A stretch of 5,881 bases of DNA, taken from Firmicutes bacterium UBA5486. Its GTDB lineage: Bacteria; Bacillota; UBA4882; UBA10575. This document shows positions 1 through 5,782 of this stretch, in pieces. How positions within the stretch are numbered: position 1 is the first letter of the stretch; each line of letters opens with the position of its first letter. Where the stretch lies: positions 1 to 5,881 of the forward strand of contig DIPO01000036.1 in NCBI GenBank assembly GCA_002427045.1. Direction: 5' to 3'. The notes beneath the pieces are model-generated. The model saw only the letters and a program-made list of their open reading frames with translations, had not been told where the DNA came from and searched no databases. Made by a program: the position numbers and the translations under genes.

Positions 1-28
1 AGCTTACATCGCAAAAAGCATTAGAAAC

Positions 29-57
29 TTGTCTATTTGATTTGTAAATGTTATAAT
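29..57 (+). promoter_or_regulatory. Sigma-A promoter of the rpsF-ssb-rpsR operon
   Basis: A -35 element TTGTCT (29-34) is separated by exactly 17 bases from a perfect -10 element TATAAT (52-57). A TG at 49-50, one base before the -10, makes it an extended -10 promoter. Transcription would start near 64-65, just before the predicted leader structure, leaving about 63 bases of untranslated leader before rpsF. The match is close to the housekeeping consensus, as expected for a ribosomal protein operon. Confidence 0.85.
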
Positions 58-67
58 TTATACTGTA

Positions 68-117
68 CTTCCCTGCTCCGATCAGAATATCGGGGCCATT
101 AGTCCATAGGGAGGAGG
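68..117 (+). promoter_or_regulatory. Structured rpsF leader, candidate S6:S18 autoregulatory RNA
   Basis: Two stacked helices can form in the leader. The outer one pairs 68-74 (CTTCCCT) with 108-114 (AGGGAGG), seven pairs including one G-U. The inner hairpin pairs 75-82 (GCTCCGAT) with 89-96 (ATCGGGGC), eight pairs around a six-base loop, leaving 97-107 unpaired on the 3' side. The outer helix takes up the upstream part of the Shine-Dalgarno sequence (AGGAGGTG, 112-119), so folding could limit translation. Many bacteria carry an rpsF leader motif that binds the S6:S18 dimer and includes a conserved CCG. A CCG is present at 78-80, but here it sits inside a predicted helix, so correspondence with the published motif is an inference. 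Confidence 0.6.
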
Positions 118-127
118 TGCCAAACAA

Positions 128-415
128 ATGAAAGCATATGAAAGCGTCATCATCTTCAGCCCCCAGCTGGATGAGGAGAATTTGGAGAAAGCTATTGCGC
201 GGGTGGAGGAGATAATTCAAAATGAAGATGGTGAGATCACCAAAAGAGACCGTTGGGGCAAGAGAAGACTTGCCTACGAAGTAAAGGGGTTTACTGAGGG
301 CTTTTATTTACTGATGGAGATTAAGCTTTCTAGTTCTGCAGTACAAGAACTAGATCGTGTGCTTAAGATCTCCGATGATGTTATTCGTCATTTGATTGTC
401 AAAGTAAACACCTGA
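128..415 (+). CDS. rpsF: 30S ribosomal protein S6
   Basis: S6 is a small-subunit protein of the 30S platform that binds 16S rRNA as a partner of S18. The 95-residue product has the usual length and the family's hallmarks: the N-terminal strand MKAYESVIIFSP, a helix rich in E and K over about residues 15-33, the segment RDRWGKRRLAYEVKGFTEGFY near residues 40-60 that carries conserved S18-contact and RNA-binding positions, and the C-terminal strand ending in RHLIVKV. The ATG follows AGGAGGTG at 112-119 with normal spacing. It is the first gene of an operon with ssb and rpsR, an order conserved across most bacteria. Expression is probably controlled by the promoter at 29-57 and by the folded leader through feedback from S6:S18. 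Confidence 0.98.
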   Translation: MKAYESVIIFSPQLDEENLEKAIARVEEIIQNEDGEITKRDRWGKRRLAYEVKGFTEGFYLLMEIKLSSSAVQELDRVLKISDDVIRHLIVKVNT

Positions 416-418
416 TTA

Positions 419-427
419 AGGGTGGTG
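419..427 (+). promoter_or_regulatory. ssb ribosome binding site that decides its start
   Basis: The sequence AGGGTGGTG differs by little from AGGAGGTG and lies three bases after the rpsF stop codon. It overlaps the in-frame GTG at 427 and is very close to the TTG at 430, so neither is well placed to use it. The ATG at 436 lies at a normal distance and is the better start. Confidence 0.6.
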
Positions 428-435
428 TGTTGAAA

Positions 436-846
436 ATGAATCATGTGATTTTAATTGGCAGATTAACTAGGGATCCAGAATTAAGGTATACTCCTAATGG
501 AGTTGCGGTTGCCAATTTCACATTAGCTGTGGATCGTCCTTTTACTAATCAAGCCGGAGAGCGAGAGGCAGACTTTATTCCAATTGTAGTCTGGCAAAGG
601 CTAGCCGAAACCTGTGCTAACCACTTGAATAAAGGTCGATTAGTGGCTGTGGATGGTAGGTTACAGATCCGCAGTTATGAAGCACAAGATGGTCAGAGAC
701 GAAGAGTAGCAGAGGTTGTCGGTAATAGTGTCCAATTTCTTGATTGGGGTAATAGCAAAAAATCTAATACGGACTCTACTTCCGATTCTTCAGATGATGT
801 TGTAGATGATCTAGGAGAGATTAATCTAGATGATTTACCGTTTTAA
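436..846 (+). CDS. ssb: Single-stranded DNA-binding protein SSB
   Basis: SSB coats single-stranded DNA as a homotetramer during replication, repair and recombination and recruits partners through its C-terminal tip. From the ATG at 436 the product has 136 residues. An OB fold covers about residues 1-103: MNHVILIGRLTRDPELRYTP at the start, the FTLAVDRPF strand, the DFIPIVVW segment around Trp53, and LNKGRLVAVDGRL near 64-76. A Ser/Asp-rich disordered tail follows, ending in the classic acidic tip LDDLPF, the docking site for replication and repair proteins. The gene sits between rpsF and rpsR, its standard position in Firmicutes. GTG 427 and TTG 430 are in-frame alternatives that would add two or three residues; they fit the ribosome binding site less well. 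Confidence 0.97.
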   Translation: MNHVILIGRLTRDPELRYTPNGVAVANFTLAVDRPFTNQAGEREADFIPIVVWQRLAETCANHLNKGRLVAVDGRLQIRSYEAQDGQRRRVAEVVGNSVQFLDWGNSKKSNTDSTSDSSDDVVDDLGEINLDDLPF

Positions 847-865
847 AAATGAATAGCTGGTTACT

Positions 866-873
866 GGAGGTGA
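866..873 (+). promoter_or_regulatory. rpsR ribosome binding site supporting a TTG start
   Basis: GGAGGTGA lies seven bases upstream of the TTG at 878. No ATG or GTG is available at the right place in this frame, so this strong site fixes the TTG as the S18 start. Confidence 0.85.
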
Positions 874-877
874 CATT

Positions 878-1105
878 TTGGCACGAGAAAGAGGCAGAAA
901 AAAGAGACGGGTTTGTACTTTTTGTGTAGATAAAGTTGAAACTGTTGATTATAAAGAATTTGGAAAACTACGTAAGTTTATTTCAGAACGGGGTAAGATT
1001 CTTCCCCGTAGAATATCGGGCAATTGCGCTCACCACCAACGTCAGTTAACGGTGGAGATTAAGCGGGCCAGACAATTAGCATTGTTACCGTACTCTAGCG
1101 ATTAA
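878..1105 (+). CDS. rpsR: 30S ribosomal protein S18
   Basis: S18 binds S6 on the platform of the 30S subunit. The 75-residue product has a basic N-terminus (ARERGRKKRR) and the family core: VDYKEFGKLRKFISERGKIL, then PRRISGNCAHHQRQL, and the C-terminal IKRARQLALLPY. Cys13 and Cys16 (CTFC) with Cys50 and His53 (CAHH) form a plausible CxxC...CxxH zinc site, so this appears to be the cysteine-containing (C+) version of S18. Translation begins at TTG, supported by GGAGGTGA seven bases upstream. It is the last gene of the rpsF operon, with 31 bases between it and ssb and a terminator shortly after its stop. Unlike in proteobacteria, L9 is not directly next; it lies in a separate unit downstream. 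Confidence 0.98.
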   Translation: MARERGRKKRRVCTFCVDKVETVDYKEFGKLRKFISERGKILPRRISGNCAHHQRQLTVEIKRARQLALLPYSSD

Positions 1106-1130
1106 CGACATGATTGAGCAAACTGATATA

Positions 1131-1163
1131 AAAAAGGTGGAGGCTAATGCCTCCTTTCTTTTT
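1131..1163 (+). terminator. Rho-independent terminator after rpsR
   Basis: GGAGGC (1139-1144) and GCCTCC (1149-1154) form a six-pair stem with a TAAT loop, followed by TTTCTTTTT (1155-1163). The run of A at 1131-1135 plus G1136 can pair further with CTTTTT at 1158-1163. It would end the rpsF-ssb-rpsR transcript, perhaps with some read-through into the next unit, for which I see no clear promoter. Confidence 0.85.
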
Positions 1164-1233
1164 CCATTAGTCAACGGGAGGAAAAATAACTCTGATGTTG
1201 AATAGAAAGTGAAGGTAAGGGGGGTAAATAAAA

Positions 1234-1557
1234 ATGACCCGCCCTGATGACCAGGAAATAGATATTGCTCGTAACCTTCGAACCATTGAGTGGCTCAAAT
1301 CTGAGCTGGTGGAAGGGGTGTCCTTTTTTTTCAAAGCTTTAATCAGAAACAGCGAAGATTTAATTACGGAAGCGTTAGCTGCGATTATTCTTACTTGTTA
1401 TTTTTTGAGTAAGAGATTAGGAATTGGTTATAGTCGTTTGGATAAAAGGGTAGAAGAAAAACTCCGTTCTAATCTGGAAACTAATCACCAATTAGAAGAA
1501 TGGTATGGTGATCTTTCCAGTTGCTTGAAATATTTTCATGGGAAAAATCAAGATTGA
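1234..1557 (+). CDS. MazG-like family protein, probably non-catalytic
   Basis: The 107-residue product resembles a short, all-helical MazG-like family found in Firmicutes near rplI; its function is unknown to me. True MazG enzymes hydrolyse nucleoside triphosphates to monophosphates and diphosphate, using acidic residues in an ExxE followed by an ExxD motif to bind magnesium. Here Glu24 and Glu27 (ELVE) could be the first motif, but the second appears as EALAA at 46-50, where the typical EELAD would supply the ligands, so two acidic positions are alanine. The rest is helical, with a hydrophobic segment AAIILTCYFL near 49-58 that fits a buried helix better than a membrane span, and a conserved-looking end around EEWYGDLSSCLKYF. 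The ATG follows AAGGGGGGT (1217-1225). It begins the unit with rplI and lonC. Confidence 0.75.
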   Translation: MTRPDDQEIDIARNLRTIEWLKSELVEGVSFFFKALIRNSEDLITEALAAIILTCYFLSKRLGIGYSRLDKRVEEKLRSNLETNHQLEEWYGDLSSCLKYFHGKNQD

Positions 1558-1558
1558 T

Positions 1559-1578
1559 GGAATAGAATATTCTATTCC
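1559..1578. repeat. Perfect 20-bp palindrome before rplI
   Basis: GGAATAGAATATTCTATTCC reads the same on both strands with no mismatch and no spacer. It begins one base after the stop codon of the MazG-like gene and ends six bases before the rplI ribosome binding site. As RNA it could form an eight-pair hairpin with an AUAU loop. As DNA it has the symmetry expected of a site for a dimeric regulator. There is no U-run behind it, so it is not a simple terminator. I do not recognise it as a known operator. Confidence 0.9.
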
Positions 1579-1584
1579 TGTTTT

Positions 1585-1592
1585 AGGAGGTG
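1585..1592 (+). promoter_or_regulatory. rplI ribosome binding site that decides its start
   Basis: AGGAGGTG lies eight bases before the ATG at 1601, an ideal placement. This, with the family's invariant N-terminus MKVILL, rejects the in-frame upstream ATG at 1538, which has no ribosome binding site. Confidence 0.93.
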
Positions 1593-1600
1593 GAAAAGTA

Positions 1601-2053
1601 ATGAAAGTTATACTTTTAACTGATGTTAAATCCTTGGGGGAAAAGGGAGAGGTAAAAAACGTAGCTGATGGTTATGCCCGCAATTTTTTATTACCGAAAA
1701 ATTGGGCTGTAGAAGCAACTCCCGGTAATTTGAAAAAGCTGAAAGAGGAACAAGAACAACTTGCCCTAAAGGAAGCTGAAGAAGAAAAAGAAGCTAAAGA
1801 GCTTGCTACCAAACTAGATGGGTTAACCTTAACCTTCAAGACTAAGGCAGGTGAAGGAGGGAAACTCTTCGGTTCCATTACCAGTAAAGAAATTACTAAT
1901 CAAGTTCAAGAGAAAATAAAAATTAAGATTGATAAAAAACAACTTAACCTGTCAGAACCAATAAAATCCATGGGACGGCATAAAGTAACGGTCCACCTTT
2001 ACCGGGGCGTCACCGCCACCCTGGAAATCCAAGTGGTGCCTGATGAGGAGTAA
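1601..2053 (+). CDS. rplI: 50S ribosomal protein L9
   Basis: L9 binds 23S rRNA near the base of the L1 stalk and reaches out from the 50S subunit; it helps maintain reading-frame fidelity. The 150-residue product is full length. Its N-terminal RNA-binding domain (about 1-40) carries the signature DVKSLGEKGEVKNVADGYAR followed by NFLLPKNWAVEAT. A long charged helix rich in E and K (about 42-74) links it to the C-terminal domain (about 75-150), which contains GKLFGSIT, a typical family motif. The frame is open upstream to an ATG at 1538, but that would add 21 unrelated residues and overlap the MazG-like gene by 20 bases. lonC follows after 29 bases with no terminator, so the two are probably cotranscribed. 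Confidence 0.98.
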   Translation: MKVILLTDVKSLGEKGEVKNVADGYARNFLLPKNWAVEATPGNLKKLKEEQEQLALKEAEEEKEAKELATKLDGLTLTFKTKAGEGGKLFGSITSKEITNQVQEKIKIKIDKKQLNLSEPIKSMGRHKVTVHLYRGVTATLEIQVVPDEE

Positions 2054-2067
2054 GGCATTAGGGCTTA

Positions 2068-2076
2068 GGGGAGGGG
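2068..2076 (+). promoter_or_regulatory. lonC ribosome binding site supporting a GTG start
   Basis: GGGGAGGGG contains GGAGG at 2070-2074, eight bases before the GTG at 2083. The next in-frame start, ATG at 2092, would be about 17 bases away, so GTG is preferred. Confidence 0.8.
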
Positions 2077-2082
2077 TTAATC

Positions 2083-3999
2083 GTGAAAAGCATGCTCAGA
2101 GGTATTGTGGAAGAAAGCAAGGGAGTTTCTTGGAAGAGTCAGGAGGATCAGTTGCATCGACAAGTTACTGCTATTTATTCTCTCCTTGCTAATCTTTATG
2201 GTTCAGATAAACTAGTGATGAAAGCCGGAAAACTGGATGCTTTAAAACTAATGCGTTCTAAAATCTTAGGAGAGCGCGTACTGGCTTTACAAAGATTGAT
2301 CTATGAAGATCCTACGATTGATGAAGTTCCAGAAACCGGTGATTTGCCAACAGTCTTAAATGAAATTGAAGAAGAGATTGCGGATCTGATTGCCAGAAAA
2401 ACGGTGGAAGAAAAGATTGAAAAGAAAATTGCCGAACGGATGCAACAAAGACACGAAGAATATATAAAAGAAATAAAGATGCAGGTCTTAAAGGAGACGA
2501 ATGGCCCGGATAATCCTTATACTTTAAAAAAATATGCTGAACTGGAGAAACTCGAGCATATTTCCCTTTCACGTTCTGCTCTTGATACCTTAAGGCCTTC
2601 CTCTTTGGAACAGGTAGTAGGGCAAGAATCTGCGATCCGAGCACTTATGGCCAAATTGGTTTCCCCTTTTCCTCAGCATGTGATTGTTTACGGGCCTCCA
2701 GGAGTAGGGAAGACTACCGTAGCTCGTTTGGTTTTAGAAGAGGCAAAAAAAGTTCCTTATACACCTTTTTCCAAGCAAGCTCCTTTTGTTGAAGTAGATG
2801 GCACTACTTTACGTTGGGATCCCAGAGAAGTTACTAACCCGCTATTGGGTTCAGTACATGATCCAATTTACCAGGGAGCAAGGCGTGATTTGGCGGATGG
2901 TGCTATTCCCGAACCCAAACCGGGATTAGTTACCGAGGCTCATGGGGGAATTCTCTTTATTGATGAGATTGGGGATATGGATCCGGTACTCATGAATAAG
3001 TTGCTAAAAGTATTAGAAGATAAAAGAGTTAAATTTGATTCTGCATATTATGATCCGGATGATCCCGGGGTTCCCAAGTATATTAAAAAATTATTTGCTC
3101 ATGGCGCACCAGCCGATTTTATTTTAGTGGCTGCGACCACGAGAGATCCTTCTGATATAAGTCCGGCTTTACGTTCACGGTGTGCAGAGGTTTACTTTGA
3201 ACCTCTTTCTTGCAGATCGATTGAGAAGATCGTAACTGATGCTGCCGGGCGTTTACAGGCGAATATTGATCAACAGATTCCTGAACTAGTAAGTGAGTAT
3301 ACAATTGAGGGGAGAAAGGCCGTAGGAATACTGGCTGATGCCTTTGGTCTCGCACTTTATCAGAAATATGATACGATGGAAGATGCGCAGGTTAAGATTA
3401 ATAAAGAGGATCTAATGGAGGTAATCAGAGCCAGTAGGCTTTCACCTTATATTACAGTAAAGGGCAGCTCTCAAGGGGAAGTAGGGAAAATCTTTGGGTT
3501 GGGAGTCTGCGGTTTTGTAGGTTCGATTTTAGAGATTGAGGCCATAAGTTTCCCTGCGGAAGAGGGTAAAGGCAAATTACGCTTTAATGAGACCGCGGGT
3601 TCAATGGCTAAGGACTCAGTATTTAATGCTGCTTCTGTAGTTCGTTTACTAACCGGCCTGGATATCTCAGATTATGATATCCATGTTAATGTAGTTGGTG
3701 GTGGAAACATCGATGGGCCTTCTGCTGGGGCTGCGATTACATTGGCGATTATTAGTTGCCTCTTACAGCGCCCAATCCGTCAGGATATGGCAGTGACTGG
3801 AGAGGTTTCTATTCAAGGTAAAATTAAAGCGGTTGGAGGAATTTTTGAAAAGATCTATGGAGCAAAGCAAGCCGGGATAAGTCTAGTCTATGTTCCTAAA
3901 GAAAATGAATCCGACATCCCTTCAGTTCTAGATGGGATTGAGGTAAAAACCGCTGTTACAATTAAAGATCTAATGGATGAGATTTTTATTATCCAGTAA
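2083..3999 (+). CDS. lonC: LonC-type ATP-dependent protease, sporulation-associated
   Basis: This 638-residue protein is an AAA+ serine protease of the Lon family, closest in layout to LonB/LonC of endospore formers, which degrade regulatory or damaged proteins. It lacks the large N-terminal substrate domain of LonA. It starts with a helical region and a charged predicted coiled coil (about 91-138). The AAA+ module follows from about 170: Walker A GPPGVGKTT (204-212), Walker B ILFIDE (290-295), a sensor-1-like AATTRD (350-355), and Arg364/Arg366 in the finger region. The protease domain (about 468-636) has Ser547 in GPSAG and Lys590 in GGIFEK, 43 residues apart, the spacing of the E. coli Lon dyad. 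No membrane segment is seen, unlike archaeal LonB. With both Walker motifs intact it is not the ATP-independent 'LonC' of Meiothermus. A role in sporulation is inferred from the family. Confidence 0.92.
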   Translation: MKSMLRGIVEESKGVSWKSQEDQLHRQVTAIYSLLANLYGSDKLVMKAGKLDALKLMRSKILGERVLALQRLIYEDPTIDEVPETGDLPTVLNEIEEEIADLIARKTVEEKIEKKIAERMQQRHEEYIKEIKMQVLKETNGPDNPYTLKKYAELEKLEHISLSRSALDTLRPSSLEQVVGQESAIRALMAKLVSPFPQHVIVYGPPGVGKTTVARLVLEEAKKVPYTPFSKQAPFVEVDGTTLRWDPREVTNPLLGSVHDPIYQGARRDLADGAIPEPKPGLVTEAHGGILFIDEIGDMDPVLMNKLLKVLEDKRVKFDSAYYDPDDPGVPKYIKKLFAHGAPADFILVAATTRDPSDISPALRSRCAEVYFEPLSCRSIEKIVTDAAGRLQANIDQQIPELVSEYTIEGRKAVGILADAFGLALYQKYDTMEDAQVKINKEDLMEVIRASRLSPYITVKGSSQGEVGKIFGLGVCGFVGSILEIEAISFPAEEGKGKLRFNETAGSMAKDSVFNAASVVRLLTGLDISDYDIHVNVVGGGNIDGPSAGAAITLAIISCLLQRPIRQDMAVTGEVSIQGKIKAVGGIFEKIYGAKQAGISLVYVPKENESDIPSVLDGIEVKTAVTIKDLMDEIFIIQ

Positions 4000-4025
4000 A
4001 TTTTAAATAAATTAGTTTCAGGGAT

Positions 4026-4055
4026 TAAAGCCGCAGTTCTCTGCGGCTTTATTTA
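4026..4055 (+). terminator. Rho-independent terminator after lonC
   Basis: A perfect stem pairs TAAAGCCGCAG (4026-4036) with CTGCGGCTTTA (4041-4051) around a TTCT loop; the tail is T-rich (CTTTATTT) but interrupted. It lies between lonC and dnaB, so it would end the MazG-like-rplI-lonC transcript and leave dnaB needing its own promoter or read-through. I find no convincing promoter in the 40 bases that follow. Confidence 0.85.
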
Positions 4056-4095
4056 AAGTTTTACCGTTATTACTTGATGTGAAGGAGGGGTTTAA

Positions 4096-5442
4096 ATGAG
4101 TGACAGTATATTGTTAGATCGAGTTCCCCCTCAGAATCTGGATGCTGAACGTTCTACCCTTGGGGCAATGTTTCTGGAGAAAGATGCTATTTACCGGGCG
4201 ATGGAGATTCTAAGACCGGATGATTTTTATAAAGAAACACATCGTATTATATATCAGATAGTGCTTGACCTGGTAAACCGTGGAGAACCGGTAGATTTGG
4301 TGACAGTCACTGAAGAATTGCGCCAAAAAAACGCTTTAGAAAAGGTAGGAGGAATAACTTATCTTACGGAGCTAGCTAGTGCAGTGCCTACTGCTGCTCA
4401 TGTGGAATATTATTCCCGGATTGTAGAAGAAAAATCTTTACTGCGGCAATTAATTCATGTTGCCACTGAAGTGGTAGCCATGGGTTATAGTGCTGAGGAT
4501 GAAGTAGAAAGTATTATTGACCGGGCGGAGAACTTAATATTTTCAATTGCTAACCGCCGTTCTGGAAAATCAGTTGTTAATCTTAAAAACATATTAATTG
4601 ATACCTTTGAACAGATTGAAAGGCTTTATGAATCCAGAGGATCGGTTACTGGTATTCCTACAGGGTTTGCTGATCTGGATCGTTTAACTGCTGGATTTCA
4701 ACCATCCGATCTTATTATTTTTGCGGCCCGTCCTAGTATGGGGAAGACTACCTTTGCTTTGAATATTGCTAAATATGTAGCAGTAGATTTAAAAATACCG
4801 GTTGTTGTTTTTAGTCTCGAAATGTCTAAAGAACAGTTAGCAATGAAACTTCTTTGTTCCGAAGCAGGTGTTGATAATCAGAGAATACGGACGGGAAATC
4901 TACAAGAGGATGATTGGCCGCGGCTCTCTCATGCTTTGGGGAGGCTAAGTGAAGCGACATTATTTATAGATGATACTCCTAGTCTCTCAGCATTGCAGGT
5001 GCGAGCCAAAGCACGGCGGATTAAGGCAGAACATGGTTTGGGTTTAATTGTCATTGACTATCTCCAATTGATGCAAGGCCGGGGAAGAGTGGAAAGCAGG
5101 CAACAAGAGGTGACCGAGATTTCGCGGGGACTTAAGGCTTTAGCAAGAGAGTTATCTGTTCCGGTAATTGCGCTTTCCCAGCTATCGCGGGCAGTGGAGC
5201 AAAGAACTAATAAAAGACCAAACCTTTCTGATCTTAGGGAGTCCGGTGCTTTGGAACAAGATGCTGACTTGGTTTGCTTTTTATACCGGGAAGATTATTA
5301 TGAACCAGAGACGGAAAGGAAGAATATTACGGAATTTATTATTTCTAAACATCGAAATGGTCCTTTAGGAACAATTGAATTCTTCTTCCAGAAAGAATTT
5401 AGCAAGTTTGTAAGCTTGGAAAAACTGAGGAGACCTTCTTAA
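4096..5442 (+). CDS. dnaB: Replicative DNA helicase DnaB (DnaC in B. subtilis naming)
   Basis: This is the ring-shaped hexameric helicase that unwinds DNA at the replication fork and binds primase. The 448 residues match the family's length, and no intein interrupts it. The N-terminal primase-interaction domain (about 9-110) begins with the typical PPQNLDAERSTLGAMF. A linker region precedes the RecA-like motor, which starts near GIPTGFADLDRLTAGFQPSDL. Walker A is ARPSMGKTT (211-219, Lys217), the catalytic Glu242 lies in VVFSLEMS, Walker B is LIVIDYLQL with Asp321, and the C-terminal motifs QLSRAVEQR (362-370) and SDLRESGALEQDAD (378-391) are intact. The ATG follows AAGGAGGGG (4082-4090). Its place after rplI is common in Firmicutes; here lonC is inserted between them. 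Confidence 0.98.
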   Translation: MSDSILLDRVPPQNLDAERSTLGAMFLEKDAIYRAMEILRPDDFYKETHRIIYQIVLDLVNRGEPVDLVTVTEELRQKNALEKVGGITYLTELASAVPTAAHVEYYSRIVEEKSLLRQLIHVATEVVAMGYSAEDEVESIIDRAENLIFSIANRRSGKSVVNLKNILIDTFEQIERLYESRGSVTGIPTGFADLDRLTAGFQPSDLIIFAARPSMGKTTFALNIAKYVAVDLKIPVVVFSLEMSKEQLAMKLLCSEAGVDNQRIRTGNLQEDDWPRLSHALGRLSEATLFIDDTPSLSALQVRAKARRIKAEHGLGLIVIDYLQLMQGRGRVESRQQEVTEISRGLKALARELSVPVIALSQLSRAVEQRTNKRPNLSDLRESGALEQDADLVCFLYREDYYEPETERKNITEFIISKHRNGPLGTIEFFFQKEFSKFVSLEKLRRPS

Positions 5443-5462
5443 AACAAAGGAAGATAGCCAAA

Positions 5463-5469
5463 GAGGAGG
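5463..5469 (+). promoter_or_regulatory. Ribosome binding site supporting a TTG start
   Basis: GAGGAGG lies seven bases before the TTG at 5477. No other start codon in this frame is near it, so it supports both the TTG start and the reality of the small gene. Confidence 0.8.
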
Positions 5470-5476
5470 AATTATT

Positions 5477-5782
5477 TTGCCTAAAACCGAAATTATCATT
5501 ATTGGGGATGGGGAGGCAAAGACTTGTTGTGGTGAGGAACAAAAGCTTGTTGATCAGATACGCCACCTAAAACAAGGAATAATCCTTGCTTATGGAGATA
5601 ATTTTTCTGTAGAATTTTTGGATTTGAAAAAGGATCAAACAAATCCTTTAGTTGAAAAAGCAATCAGGGAAGGAAAAAGCTTTCCTCTGCTCCTCTTTGA
5701 TAGAGAGCTAAAGTTTGAAGGGGGCATCCCGCTTCTTGCTCTTAAAGTTCTTCTTGATCGACTAGAAAACAGTCCTGTTTGA
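5477..5782 (+). CDS. Small protein, possibly thioredoxin-like fold (YuzD/DUF1462-like)
   Basis: The function of this 101-residue cytoplasmic protein is not established. It opens with a hydrophobic strand (TEIIIIGDG, 4-12), then a vicinal cysteine pair in TCCGEEQ (Cys17, Cys18), a helix, a second strand (VEFLDL, 45-50), a second helix (LVEKAIREG), and SFPLLLFDRELKFEGG (68-83) before a last helix. This strand-helix-strand-helix-strand-strand-helix order, with Pro70 where thioredoxin folds have a cis-proline, suggests a thioredoxin-like protein. My recollection of YuzD (DUF1462) of Bacillus fits in length, the mid-protein strand and the FP segment, but similarity is modest. It starts at TTG after a good ribosome binding site and follows dnaB by 34 bases with no terminator between them, so the two are likely cotranscribed. 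No signal peptide or membrane span is seen. Confidence 0.6.
   Translation: MPKTEIIIIGDGEAKTCCGEEQKLVDQIRHLKQGIILAYGDNFSVEFLDLKKDQTNPLVEKAIREGKSFPLLLFDRELKFEGGIPLLALKVLLDRLENSPV

Noticed and set aside
427..846. SSB starting at GTG 427 or TTG 430
   Set aside because: These codons overlap or lie too close to the ribosome binding site at 419-427, whereas ATG 436 is well spaced and gives the usual SSB N-terminus.
1198..1230. Possible promoter for the MazG-like gene (TTGAAT at 1198 with TAAATA at 1225)
   Set aside because: The spacing is 21 bases, and the -10 would lie almost on the start codon, leaving no room for a transcribed ribosome binding site.
1672..1878. Minus-strand open frame opposite rplI
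   Set aside because: It is serine- and phenylalanine-rich low-complexity output from the Glu/Lys-rich codons of L9 and resembles no protein family I know.
1538..2053. A longer L9 starting at the in-frame ATG at 1538 (171 residues)
   Set aside because: It has no ribosome binding site, overlaps the end of the MazG-like gene, and adds 21 residues before the family's normal N-terminus. The ATG at 1601 has an ideal AGGAGGTG.
2312..3355. Two minus-strand open frames (2312-2644 and 3119-3355) opposite lonC
   Set aside because: They lie fully within a strongly supported gene, resemble no known protein and are best read as shadows.
5168..5368. Second plus-strand frame inside the dnaB 3' region
   Set aside because: It overlaps conserved DnaB C-terminal motifs in another frame and has no recognisable protein features.
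4096..5442. Possible intein in DnaB, a common insertion site
   Set aside because: The length is normal at 448 residues, and the Walker A, Walker B and C-terminal motifs are continuous.
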